Source of the DNA: Toxorhynchites rutilus septentrionalis
Lineage: Eukaryota > Arthropoda > Insecta > Diptera > Culicidae
Reading direction: 5' to 3'
Assembly (NCBI RefSeq): GCF_029784135.1
Contig: NC_073746.1
Location: 230,777,882 to 230,841,881, forward strand
Length of the DNA stretch: 64,000 bases
The notes under the pieces were generated by a model that worked only from the letters and a program-made list of their open reading frames with translations, was not told the DNA's origin and searched no databases. Both the position numbers and the translations under genes were made by a program. Positions 44,510 through 56,127 of the stretch are shown here, in pieces. The stretch's first letter is position 1. Each line of letters begins with the position of its first letter.

Positions 44510-45268
44510 CAGGGTTTTCCATTTCGGACTTCCGAAAGTATACAGCCCTACGCTGACAACCGTTTGACATAGCTGTCAACCAAAGCGTCATATTGTTAGT
44601 TGAATGTCTGCCATTTTACAATATGGATCGTTTTAGCATCGCACAACGTGTTAATTTTGTTAAATAATACTATAAAAATGATGAAAAACCGGCAAATGTT
44701 TTTCGAGCATTACGGACGGATTTTGGTCGTCATGGACGGCCTACAGAGCACACAATCGCAAATGTAGTGCGTAAATTCGAACAAACTGGATCCGTGGCGG
44801 ATATTGTGAAACCTGTGCATCATCGTAATGTGCGTTTGGCCGAAAATATTGCTGCTGGTGCTGCCAGTGTGGAGGATGACCCGAATGTTTCGATTCCACG
44901 GCGTGCTCAGCAATTGGGCTTGTCAAACACATCATTGTGGCGAATTTTGCATTTGAACTTGCACCTACATCCATATAAAGTCCAACTGGTACAAAAATTA
45001 GAGCGTTGTGACCATGGAATGCGTCGGGCACACGTCGATTGGGTGAACGAACAACAGCAGCAAAATGCTGAATTTTCGCATCAAATTTTCTTCAGCGATG
45101 AGGCACATTTCGAGCTCGGTGGCTATGTGAACACCCAAAATTTCCGTATATGGGGCTCAGAAAATCCACACGTGATTGTTGAGAGGCCATTGCATCCGCC
45201 AAAAGTCACTGTTTGGTGCGCATTATGGTCTGGTGGAGTCATCGGGCCGTATTTCTTTGAAAATGAGG
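44510..45268 (+). mobile_element. Tc1/mariner-type element, copy 2 (3'-truncated)
   Basis: TA (44508-44509) precedes CAGGGTTTTCCATTTCGG, the left terminal repeat also seen at 12671. Similarity to copy 1 stops abruptly at about 45268, after the codons for PYFFENED, so the third catalytic region and the right terminus are missing. Confidence 0.92.
44624..45268 (+). pseudogene. N-terminal two thirds of the Tc1/mariner-type transposase, copy 2
   Basis: The start is ATG 44624 (MDRFSIAQRVNFVK). The next codon is TAA (44666-44668) where copy 1 has TTA. After that the frame is open through the helix-turn-helix region, SDEAHFELGG (first catalytic aspartate) and CALWSGGVIGPYFFENED, where homology ends; the reading frame then runs into unrelated sequence up to 45330. 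It lacks the deletion that breaks copy 1 near 12880. Confidence 0.9.
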
Positions 45269-45547
45269 ACGGCGTTTTACTTTTTTACGATGTGGAACTT
45301 ATCAATATCCTTATTATTGATGGTTATTGATGGTTTTCCACCCAAAAACTCATGGTTTCAATTTTAGTTTACTCAAATACAAAAAAAATTACATAGATTT
45401 GAAAATGTCACAATATGTAGAATCGAACATGATCCTTCAACTGCCACCAATAAACATTTTAGATGTTTGCCCCAGAAAAAAACGACAAACCAATGAAGAG
45501 GGCGTATTTTTGGGAAGAGATATCAATAACTTTGAGTAGAGTTGAGA

Positions 45548-45796
45548 TAACTAACATGCCGGGTGTTCGGGTTCGATTCCCGTTCTGGTCGATGGAATTT
45601 TTCGTCAAAGAAATTTCCTCCGACTTGCACTGTGATCACGCGTATTCTAGAGCTTGCCACTCAGAATGCATTCAAGGCGTGTTATTTGGCATAGAAATCT
45701 CAACTAAGTACTAATAAAAATGACGCAAGTAATACTACGTTGAGACGGCGAAGTTCCTCTAGGAACGTTAGTGCCATTGAAGAAGAAGAAGAAGAG
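45548..45796 (+). mobile_element. tRNA-derived SINE, 5'-truncated
   Basis: It starts inside the tRNA-like head (ATAACTAACATGC), keeps the B-box GGGTTCGATTCCC, and continues through GTGATCACGCGTATTCTAGA and GGAACGTTAGTGCCATTGAA to a (GAA)n tail. It closely matches the complete copy at 56753-57040, which is inverted. Confidence 0.88.
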
Positions 45797-46183
45797 TTGA
45801 GATATTGAAAAATTTTGCATCGCAAATTGTTTGTATCAGTAAGTTCTAAAAGCCTTCTGAAGATAGTTTGCATTTAAAATCGAAATACAGGTAATCTTCG
45901 ATATAACGTACATTTCACTTTCAAAATTGTACGTTGTATCGAATTGTACGTTATATCGAAGCATAATAAAGTACTCACAAACGTAGTCTATAATACATTA
46001 TTGTGTTGCTGTTTTAGTAAAGTTAATGAATAACTTCAATCAGAAGACGAAGCCAGCCTTTCTCATGATGTTTCCCTCCGTACTGATGATTAAAGCTTGA
46101 TTCATTTAGAATCCGGAATCACAAAACCAGCTGTATTTCGGGATTGATCGAAGGTACAAAACTTGTTTTAGCATCACAATACA

Positions 46184-46312
46184 GGTTTCCACGTTCCACA
46201 TTCCTCATATCGTTATCATATCGTTATATTATCATCATCATTGTTATATTGGAATGGGTGGTCCCAAAAGGTAACAATGATAACGATATGAGGAATGTGG
46301 AACGTGGAAACC
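46184..46312. repeat. Perfect 36-bp inverted repeat (hairpin)
   Basis: GGTTTCCACGTTCCACATTC through CGTTATCAT (46184-46219) is repeated exactly as its reverse complement at 46277-46312, with a 57-nt spacer. I see no mismatch in the 36-bp stem. Nearby, 45903-45960 contains a weaker inverted pair (CTTCGATATAACGTAC). Confidence 0.9.
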
Positions 46313-46729
46313 ACCGAAAGTGTTTGAATAAGCCGAATTAACAGTTGAGGGGACCAAAAAACTATTTATTGAACTGTACTCTGCATCAAAAACGACCAGT
46401 ATATCAGAAAAAATGCAACACAAAATCTTGATTTGTCTTGCGATTCCCCAAGAGCATGTTCGCCATAAGCTCCAACCACTGTTCTATACGAATCGGAAAC
46501 TATTATTTTTGCGTGGATTTCAAAACATTATTGCATATGTTTCGAATTATTCGATTTGGGTCAAATATGCACCGTTTTTTTTTATTTGTAAAATTTGTTG
46601 CTATTCTAAAAGTAGCTTCATCATGCTTCTCTCATGGAAGTCTTGGTCCTTGTTGGCGGAAAAATCTGGTAATCGATTTTTACAATCTTCTATTGATCCT
46701 AATAACACTCAGGAAGTTTTGCAATGCAA

Positions 46730-47020
46730 GAAAAAGGTGGTAATCGCTTGGTACCAGGTCCAGACTATATGGTGGATGCATTAAAACATCCCAATCAAGC
46801 TCCCGGAGTTTCTGGCGAGTCGCTATAGACATGTGTGGCCAGATGAGAATAGAGATCTGAGTTTAGTGTATTGCACTAAAACAATTTTAAAAAATGAGTT
46901 AAAAAATTGAAACAAAAAAAAATCAACATTATAAAAGAAAAATTGTAAAATGTACCGAATTTTCTTTTTGTTGACTTCCATTGTTAACGCCCTGTAGCTT
47001 ACAACTGAACGAAACAAACA
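46730..47020 (-). pseudogene. Internally deleted mariner relic
   Basis: On the minus strand ATG 46981-46979 begins MEVNKKKIRYILQFF, the start of a mariner transposase. After about 120 bp of low-complexity sequence, 46845-46737 matches the middle of the transposase (the region after the second catalytic aspartate: CGACTCGCCAGAAACTCCGG and GGTACCAAGCGATTACCACC correspond to 1630-1712 of the first mariner). The catalytic core is missing. Confidence 0.7.
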
Positions 47021-48430
47021 AAAAATTGCAAAATAATTTTTTCTGTGTGAAATATCACCTTTACAACGAACATAATCTTATATGATCGATATTACGCGCG
47101 ATATTGATCACTGAAGCTACACAGCTACCGAGAAAATAATGGATTAATTTTTCCTCCAACCTGATACATAGAGTTACAGATGAAAATACATCTACAAAAA
47201 AAAAACAGTTTTCGTTGTGAATGAAATTGCAACTGGCGCGATGCTAATACTCATCTTGACATTCATTTTCCTTTTTTCAGAATAAGGGACAAAGCCGTGT
47301 CCATTGCGAATAATGCCGGATATCCTCTCAGCTAACGAAGAAAAAGTTTTACTCCGCCACAAGAAAAAAACGCAAGCCTGGAGGTGACATTATACACAGT
47401 TGACGTTGGTATGATTATTCATTTCACGAGAGATAATTCTCAAGATTTAATTAAATACTTCCTAGGCATTAGCGTTCACGGTGAAATGCAGCGGGATTTA
47501 ATTCAGTTCTTGCTGACTACTTTGCGTTGAAACGGATTGAAATGTTCTTCATTTTTCTAACTTTATTCAGCTACAAATTTTCAACTTTTTTCGGTAAATG
47601 TATTAATTCGATAATTCGGTAACATTATCTAAATCTTTTCAACATATAGCCACAAAATGTGATGGATTTATATATCGATCTCCTGTATTTTAATTTTATT
47701 ATTTATAAGAATTTGATTTTCGGCAGTGTCAGTCAGTAAATTGCGAGACTTTATGAATGACAATATGCAGAATAAAACAACAAAAACGATATGAATGATA
47801 TAATAGTTAGAAGATATGGAATCAAGCATGAGGATTACAACCAGAAATAAGCGATACTGAGGACCTTACTCTCCTTTCATCTCATAAAATAAGATTTATC
47901 ATACCCTTGAGGCATTTTCGCCCATGTACAGGTGAACATTCCTACTAAACCTACATAGAAAATTCTCATCCATCTATCGACATTGGCAAATCAATATTCC
48001 ATTCTCACGATACAAACTGCTGTGGTCAACTACTTATAATTTATCTTGAAGCAAAAACTTGAACTTAAACTTGGGTGAACCGCAAGCTTTATAGAGTCCT
48101 GAGCAAAACCAATGGAACTGAAAATACTACGCTCGGGTGTTGTAATCCATCATCATTGTACAAATTTCTGTAATTCAAACTTTAAACTTGAATAACGATT
48201 CCGGCCAAAGAGCCCGTCAGTATATCATGGTTCCCTTGCAATTATCAAGGGAACTATTATTTGTAAACATCACAACTATTCCCCTTGGCTTCTATCTACC
48301 CACTACATTTGTCATTTCATTTATGGCCCTGGATGATCTGAAATTGCTACCGATAAAGCCTCTCTGTTACCCGAAACTGTGAAGTTAGTATGAACACAGA
48401 AAGAATACGACACATCTGTAAATCAATTTG
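47021..48430. other. No recognisable feature
   Basis: AT-rich sequence with no motif-bearing frame. Confidence 0.5.
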
Positions 48431-49705
48431 TCAACCCTCCTGTACTCGCGTGCAAAATTGTAACACGTATACTCGCGCACGGTGTCACAGACCGAAAATT
48501 GAACTTCTCTGTAATGTTGACATTGTGTATTTTTCAGGCTTTATCGGCATTTATTTGAAGAAGAGGGTATGATTGAATGAAAAAACTCAAAAAAATATGT
48601 TTTCTTCGTCTTTATTATGTTTAAATAGTCATCTAATTTAGCCTCCTCAAAATAGAGTAATTTTTGATACTCCAACACAAGTAACGAAATTCGAAGTTTT
48701 CACTGTTATTGATTAAAAGTATGCAACTAAATATAATTCATGGAAGTATAAAGAGCTATAAAATAACATAAAAAGGTATTAATCGATTGTGGTTTCATTG
48801 GATTAAGAATCAGGACATAGCATAACTGCATGCTCGAAACAAACATATTTTTCACATTTCATGCAGTTGTTGCGTGTTTTTCGGGTCTTTTATCGAAGAG
48901 AAGAATGTATAACGCCCTTCTAGATAATTACCAGATGATAAATGGAATATAAAGTTTACATATTTCAAATATTCTTTGTCTCTGTTTTCTTGGTGAACTA
49001 AGAATTAATGCCTTTTTTTAGTTGGGGCATAAAAAGATTATATAGAAGGATTTCTAGGAACTTCCTTTCCTTTTTTTGTTTTCTTGTAGATATTGTCCAT
49101 TATAAAAAAATATCCCCGAAACTGTAACTGTTAAAAATTACCATAAGCTACCGATTAGTTGATAATTTACTGTTTATAATTCTTCCACTAGTGAAACTCT
49201 TTCACAAGTTTGTATATGTATGACCATTATATTTAGCGAATAACTATACGAAAGTCAAACATTCATATTTTGCTTTTGAACGTATGAATCTAACGACGAA
49301 TATATCGACGAATAGTTAATATATGGATCCGTTCAATTCAGTTACAAATGGGACTGATATCAAATAAGAATAGTCCGGTAATGACCTTATGTATTATATT
49401 CAATAAATATTCCACGCCACTAACATTAATTTATTCATTTCATTCAACAATATTCTAGAATATGAAAAAAGGCACTTGTCCAAAAAAGTTACTCCTATAC
49501 TCGCGTCGGTGTGTCAGACCGAAAGTGTTAAAAAAGTGGCACACGTCCCCTTTGTACCAACACATGCGATACGCTAAACGATGACGAACGGCGAATAACG
49601 AATCTAGAGAGAATCGCAAAGTCGTAGTGTTGATATTTTCTGAGAAATTAACGAATTATTGATTTCTCGGTCTGACAGACCAATGCGCGAGTATAGGAGT
49701 GTTAA
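48431..49705. mobile_element. piggyBac-like non-autonomous element, copy B (1.27 kb)
   Basis: It starts TCAA (48431-48434; a one-base change from TTAA) then CCCTCCTGTACTCGCGTGC and ends GCGCGAGTATAGGAGTG with TTAA at 49702-49705. It is the reverse complement of copy A over its length (shared CACGTATACTCGCGCACGGT, GTGTCACAGACCGAAAATTG and GGCACTTGTCCAAAAAAGTT), with scattered differences. Confidence 0.88.
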
Positions 49706-50856
49706 TAACATTTAAATTAGTTAAATGAATGCTTATTTTTAACCTACATTCGTGAGGTCAGAATTTAATAACGTTTCCTGAATTATAAACTGGAATATGC
49801 AATCAGAATCTACACTATTATATTTGAAATATAGAAATTACATCACGTACCTGGAATTGAACTCCCTATCTACACATTAAACCTGAAATCAGTTATTTGT
49901 ATCTGAATCTAAATTCTAAATCTTTTGTCAAAATTTGGGATGTTTTTATGCTTTTGACACATAACAGTTAGAACTTTGTATGTATGTAATGTATGATTTT
50001 TAAATTTGTATGTGTATGTGCGCAAGCGCGCGGTGTAAACAAATGTTTTCGTTTTTTCAACAATATCCATTTTGCAATAGATAATTGGATAAGTAGTTCA
50101 CAAAATGCCGAAGGAAAAAGAGAAAAAAAGGACAAATTGAAGCATTCCACTATGAAAAAGTTGCATTTATATAAATTGCTCGTCGAATTGGTCTACCCTA
50201 TCAAGTGATTCATACGGATCAGCTAAAAAAACTCCATGTAAATCGATGCTCTCCAATCGAGACAGGCGGGAAATAATACGCACTACTTCGAAAACCTCGA
50301 AATCATCTATGCATATCAAGCAATCTTTGAAGTCTAACATCAAAAGGACTGAAAAGGTGAAAGCCCCAAATCTTTCACCTTCTCACATCAGAAAACGATT
50401 GAGTTTCGCTTGAACTCAAATAAGTCGGCAATAGAATCTGTACTTGGTTGATGTATTGGCTATGCATTCTACAACTGGAAAGCTCAAGATAATTTTCAAA
50501 TTCTTCATGACAAAGGACTAATCTCTAAGTATGTTGTCGAGGAACGAATTGTAGAGTGATAAGAGAGGTCGAATTTGGTTGAGCTAAAATTTCCGAGATC
50601 TTTACTTAATAAAAAATATGGATACCTATGATATAACCGCAAGGTTGACGTGGGACTGCCGTTGGCTTAGTAATCATTTGTGTCTCTTCAATTAGCTATA
50701 ATCGCACCTTGGATGTTCCTCATTGGTTACGATATCGCCGCTGCGCAGAGCTATCTTTTGTGTGTATTGATTTAGCTAGTGAATGAATGAAACAATTTAC
50801 GAATTCAATTGCAAACAAATCCCAATTTAAGTCCATTCATGCATTATGGTAGTAGT
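49706..50856. other. No gene recognised; short dispersed-repeat segment
   Basis: ATAACCGCAAGGTTGACGTG (about 50625-50645) matches 20630-20655. The rest, including a frame at 49993-50208, has no known motif. Confidence 0.5.
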
Positions 50857-51430
50857 TTTTTTTTGGTAGACTTATCTCACTTCTTAACTAGGCGAACCTA
50901 GCCAGAATTTTCACCTGCCCCCGGGCTTCTGAATGCCAAAGGGGGACTAGGCTCTGCGAAATGCACGTATCTGCATGCTCGTGCTGTTTCAGTCCTGACC
51001 GAGAAATTGTCGGACAATCGCGCAGGTGCTAAGGATTACCGACTTTTGGATGCCGGCCAATTCCTTCTCCATGTTCAACACCTTTAACGCTTCCAGAAGT
51101 GTCTTCGGGACAATTCCAGTTCCAGAGAGAACGACTGGGACAATTCTTGGGACCTCCCTTAGCCCCCACAGTTCCTTGAGCTCCACGGCCAATGGTCGGT
51201 ACTTGCAGATTTTGCGACCGTGGGTCTCCTCCAGATTCTGGTTTAGTGAAATAGCGACATCGATGATGGTGACTTTGCGGTCGCTCTTGTCGTAAACCAT
51301 TATATCTGGGCGGTTGTGGTGGATCGAGAGCTCGGTCAGAACAGTTTTTTTTTGTGTGCTTTTTGCATTCCATCGTGTATAATCTACAGACATGAATGAG
51401 AAAGCGCTGAAGTGAACTTCACACAATTTT
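50857..51430 (-). pseudogene. 5'-truncated R2/R4-type LINE: restriction-like endonuclease end
   Basis: The minus-strand frame 51426-50989 ends a reverse-transcriptase protein. RPDIMVYDKSDRKVTIIDVA shows the PD...D arrangement of the restriction-like endonuclease found at the C-terminus of R2, R4/Dong and related LINEs. It is followed by KICKYRPLAVELKELWG and a C-terminal helical region (LSTCAIVRQFLGQ). A 3' untranslated region of about 120 bp ends in an A-run (minus strand) near 50857. Everything upstream of the endonuclease is missing, as usual for 5'-truncated copies. Confidence 0.72.
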
Positions 51431-51639
51431 GTTTTGTTTGGGGGGTTTTATGGTAGTAGTTATCGCAGCAAATAGTTATCAACACCATCGAATAGTATGC
51501 GTAGAAATTCAGTGAGCTGGCGACATGAAGGGATATCTTCCAATGCCGTCTTGAATAACCGAGCCAAAGCGTTGGATTTGTACCCGCTTTTGTAGATCGA
51601 GTTAGCAAATGAATTCCGGAGCGTAAAAATGCACGGGGG

Positions 51640-52150
51640 TATAAAAGTACTGCCGACTTGCGTGTATCTGCAATGCCGGTTTCGCAATCTGTATTGGGAA
51701 AAAAAACATTCCGATTTGCAAAAATGCAAGCGAGTACAAATGTACCCGCAACTTTCATCCATTTTGCAATGACGATTTCCCTAGGCTCCATGGTTTTGAA
51801 ATCTGTGCTAGGTAAACATTCCGATTTGCAGAAATGCAAGCGACTGCAAAAGTACCCGCTGTTTGCATCTATTTTGCATTGCCGATTTCCCCAGGTACCA
51901 GGTTTTGAAGTCTGTGTTAGGGGAACATTCCGATTTGCAAAAACGCAACAAGTACAAAAGTACTCGCAGTGTGCATCTATTTTGCAATGCCGAATTCTCC
52001 AGGCTCAATGATTTGAAGTTTGTGTTAGGGAAACATTCCGATTTGCAAAAACGCAAACGAGTGCAAAAGAACCCGCAGCTTGCATCTATTTTGCAATGCC
52101 GATTTCCCCAGGCTCCATAGTTTTGAAGGCTGTGTTAGGGAAACATCCAT
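51640..52150 (-). repeat. Repeat array of ~105-112-bp modules, orientation 2
   Basis: GTGTTAGGG(A/G)AACATTCCGA recurs near 51808 (variant), 51913, 52019 and 52131, and between them are TGCAATGCCGATTTCCCCAG and TTTGCAAAAACGCAA. The units are the reverse complement of those at 41166-41750. Confidence 0.85.
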
Positions 52151-52184
52151 TCATTTCAGCGATCGTACCTCAATCGTTGCGCAA

Positions 52185-52440
52185 ACACAACTGAGCGGAT
52201 TTCTGAGTGGCGCTCGCTTATATACCGATTGGTGATTTCAATAGCCTGTTGTGAAAGCAATTTTAAGGCTATTGAAACAAGTTTACGGATCAAAAAGTAA
52301 CAATTATATAACGCGTAAACATTTTATCTTTCGAATGAAGTGTTTATCGTCCTATTTCGTTCAGTTGTTTAGGAGCTATTAACGCTCAAAATCTCAGTCT
52401 CCGGCGTAACGCTTCCGTTTTCGAAACTTCGATTTGTACG
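52185..52440 (-). promoter_or_regulatory. Histone-promoter-like dispersed repeat, copy 2
   Basis: The same block as 28640-28895: CCAAT, TATATAA (52224-52218) and CTCAGTT (52195-52189) in the minus orientation, with GAAGTGTTTATC, TTCAGTTGTTTAGGAGCTAT and GTCTCCGGCGTAACGCTT upstream. It lies directly beside the ~110-bp module array. Confidence 0.45.
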
Positions 52441-52786
52441 TACGTACGTACTTCTGGTAAGTTGTCGAATATTGTAGTATGTAGTACAAAAACAATGTTT
52501 CTTATTTTCACTTCTCCCTCCATATGAGGCACGTTGCATGTTGATCAATATACACAAAAAATTGAAAAAAAAATTTGACGTTGAACGCTTCAGTGTGATT
52601 AAACATAATAATAATACGGATAATGTACTAAAGCTTGAAAATAAATAAGTAAGTAGCAGATAGTAGTTATCACACCACTTTCCTTCATCAATCTAGGGCA
52701 TTGGTGAAACTACAATAAAATCGTAGGCCACATCGGAATTCCATTATCTACAATTAGTTATTTCATCATATGCCGTTTAGTCGCTC

Positions 52787-53740
52787 TCTCCCTCTACGAC
52801 TCGACTATCTCATTTCATTCTTCAGTGGCTTAAATTTAAACAATTGAAATTAAATGTTGGCAAAACAAAATACATGTGAATTTCTTCAGCAAACTCCAGT
52901 CTTGACGTAAATTTTGCAATAGATGGTGAGACATTAGAACGCGTGAAAGAAATCAAGTATTTAGGAGTTACTTATCACATAGACTTTTGCTCGTCGATCC
53001 TGTTCCTTGCAAACAATACACAAATAACGAGATTGCAGCGTTTACAAAATAAGGTTATGCGTTTGATTTTAAGATGTAGTAGATACACTTCCTCTAATTT
53101 GATGTTGGACGCGCTACAGTGGTTATCTGTGAAGCAAAGAATTTATTACTTGAAAATGGTGTTCATCTTTAAAATTTTGAACGGTATGCTGCCTCGATAT
53201 TTGTGTGATCGAATTGAAAGAGGAAGTGACGTTCATTGATACAATACAAGAATCGCGAACGATGCTAGGACACCAAACTTTATGTTTACTAGGTCGCAGA
53301 ACTCGTTGTTATATAAAGGGATAAATTTTAGGATTCTTGATAGCTCATTCAGGATTCTTGAAAACTGTCTTTTTATCAGATAGTCATGTCAAGTATTTCT
53401 GAATTGTGGCAGATCTCGTTTATGTTCTAAGCTGAAACTATCAGACATTGGGTGCAATTCCCAATCAGTCAAGGATCTTCCCGGGTTGGAAATTTTCTTG
53501 ACATGCCTTGAAAAACTTTGGGCCTGAAGTTGAGATTACGTCGAAACGAACTGGAACATTGTTTGTTTTTATTTTACAGTTTTTGCCTATTTATAATGTT
53601 CAATTAATAGAAATTTATGCCTGCAACAGAGCCAGTTCGCTTTGATTGTTTTTAACACTGTTTTTTTATTGTTTCAAACATAAATATTATCTATTAGATA
53701 AATCGGCCTGTTAAAACCTTTGTAAGGGTATGAGGTGGGC

Positions 53741-53771
<31 letters not shown>

Positions 53772-54126
53772 TTCCCCGTCAAATGGACTTCATTGCAGTT
53801 TGAAGTGACTCCCCTGCTTGGGATTTTTAAAGTAACATAACAAGCAAACGTAAATAGCGTCCAAAATATCGTGCAGTTTTGGAAGAATTATAAACAAAAT
53901 TTTAGTTCACTTTGCCTCCGAATTCAATTTTGTGAAAAAAACATACAGTGTACGATACAAAAAAGTCTAGCTCACCTGCAGTATACGTCAAACCACGTTG
54001 AGCTAAAACATCGACGCATGAATACGTGATACATGAGAGAAACGAATTCTTTTTGGGGGGAGTCACTTCAAAATGCAAAGAAGTCCATTAGACGGGGAAG
54101 AATGAAATGAGATAGTCGAGTTGTAG
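52787..54126. mobile_element. Palindromic MITE interrupted by a LINE fragment
   Basis: The left arm is in two pieces: CTACGACTCGACTATCTCAT...CATTCTTC (52793-52831) and TTCCCCGTCAAATGGACTTC...AAGTGACTCCCC (53773-53812). The right arm (54055-54126) is their continuous reverse complement: GGGGAGTCACTTCAAAATGC...GACGGGGAAGAATGAAATGA...GTCGAGTTGTAG. Removing 52832-53772 restores a matching arm. Confidence 0.75.
52832..53772 (+). pseudogene. 5'-truncated non-LTR retrotransposon (CR1/L2-like) RT end
   Basis: Frame 52943-53239 encodes the region after the RT catalytic core: IKYLGVTY, then TQITRLQRLQNKVMRLILRC, LDALQWLSVKQRIYYLKMVF and KILNGMLPRYLCDRI, typical of CR1-like LINEs. Upstream a stop-interrupted piece (KLNVGKTKYM near 52850) extends it. 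The 3' region ends in a (CAT)n run at 53742-53770, consistent with a microsatellite-type LINE tail. Confidence 0.72.
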
Positions 54127-56127
54127 GTCGAGATAGCACCTGAACACCCGAATGACTGTTGAGTCATATTGACAGAGTAACTGCTGGAAGAAGCCAAAAC
54201 TCATTTCCAATTGAATACGTAGTCCTCTGACTATCCTCAGCTGAATATGACATTGCCGATCCCTGATCCCAAGCGCAGAAGCTGCCGTATTCTTCAGATC
54301 TGGCCCCGTCAGATTATCTATCCTTTTCACCTTTTCGCAGAGCAGAACTTCGCCGAATATAAAAGTGTCGAAAATTGGGTCGGCGGATGATTCTCGTCGA
54401 AACAAAAGCAATGTTTTATTGGATCGACAATTTGCCTGAGAGATGGCCGAAATGTTCGGTTCAAACGATGGTACTTCGAAATGAAATATATATTTTTAGT
54501 TTGATTTCGGTTTGTCCAAAAATGTGTACAATGCAAAAGTAAGATATTAAGCTAGTCCAGTGCTAAAGTAGACTAATTTAGTAATTTAGAAGTAACATCT
54601 ACAACTAGCAAGAAAAAATAGGGATCAACTAAAAATCTATCTTAATATGCGGGACTCAAATGTTCAATTAGAATGTCACTACACTACACTACACCTACAT
54701 TCCCACTACATTCTAGTCCATTATTAGAACACCGCACCAAACGGATTAGTTGACGGAAAGAGCTCCCCTAGTCATTGACATTCTCTAAAGGCATACTGGC
54801 TTCTGCAACGTCTACCGAGCAAAAGCCGTGCCGAGCAAAAGATTAAAACTTGTAATGGATTAGTTTCATGAAGATGCTGCTTCAAACCTTTCAGAAAACG
54901 ACGATCACGACGAATGTATACAATTTCGCTTAACGTTGGAAACCATAAACAGGATATCATCTGACTTTCACCCGAACTAGTGCTCCCAGCGTTGAATGAG
55001 CTGTCCCGCTAAGTGCATTTTGCGTTACGTGGAGCGAAGTGAAAACGGAAGAGTAGCGAGATCAACTGGAACCATAATATTATGCGTGGCAAATATTCGT
55101 CTCAATTTATGTATTCACTGTAAGTGACTCCGTTTGTCTGCGAGCAGCTCAACTGGGAACTTCCGACATAAGTCTCCACCTAATCCCGGAATAGAAAAGG
55201 CACCCAAACTCATATTTAATCTGTTTCGTTTACTCTCGCCGCATTCGTCTGCGTAGTGAAATATATTTCCGCGAGAAGATTTATGCCCGTTCGCTCATAT
55301 TCACGCGAGTGTAATTTATGGCAAAACGGGCAGTGGAATGGTGGGTGGAACGGCGGCAGTGCCAGCAGCAGATCCGCCAGACAATTTCATTTGTAAGATT
55401 TCCGCCATTCAGGAGTACATTTTTCATACAAATGAGCGCTCGTTTGCTGCCGAATGGGGAGCATCTGTCATACATACGCGCCACGACACAGAAACAAGCG
55501 TATTCCTCCATGCAGATTGGATTTTGATACCGGAGGCGGTATGATTAAAACATGATTCCGTGATTATTGCTTCGGGTAAAGTGGCGAACCGCAACTCTAT
55601 GACCACGAAGTGAACTCGTTATCACCGGTAGTCTTGTGGATTCTCTGTGGTTAAGTTCAATAGACGGGTTCGCGTGAAGAAGTACTGCCATTTTTTCCAA
55701 TCGACCACGAACGTTTCTGTGGGTCAATATGAGCTTCGTGGAAAAAAAAATCAATTGAAATTTACTTATTTAACACATTGAATCGAAGTCCAATTTACGG
55801 TTATCAATTGTGATGACGCTTCAATGGCATTTGCTAAGCACATCAGGATGAACCATGAATTTGAATGACTACCATATAACGTAAACTATTCTCTTCGTCC
55901 CACCGTTTATCGCTCTTATCGCACGATTGACCAACGCATCATGTGTTGTCGATGAATTGAATATTAGTTTGCACTCATGATGGTATTGTGGCTTCAAATT
56001 GTCGCTCCATCATACAAGGTGGATGGATGGAACATTTGAAAATGAAAATGAAAAATAATGTTTTACAAATATTTATATTTTATTCATTTTCTGTGATCCA
56101 TGTTATTGATTCCAGACTCCTAAAATA
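54127..56127. other. No recognisable feature
   Basis: Open frames at 54088-54411 (minus), 55318-55544 (plus, two frames) and 55281-55511 (minus) overlap each other and have no known domain. An unrecognised host exon cannot be excluded around 55320-55560, where the sequence is less AT-rich. Confidence 0.4.

Noticed and set aside
45903..45960. Inverted pair CTTCGATATAACGTAC as a separate MITE
   Set aside because: Only a short inner hairpin is visible; no second terminus or target duplication could be found.
51658..52120. Repetitive frames on both strands rich in F, C and K
   Set aside because: They are generated by the ~110-bp DNA modules; reading frames change from unit to unit.
55318..55544. 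Two overlapping plus-strand frames and a minus-strand frame in a less AT-rich stretch
   Set aside because: No motif, no convincing splice-site pair, and three competing frames; an unrecognised host exon remains possible but unsupported.
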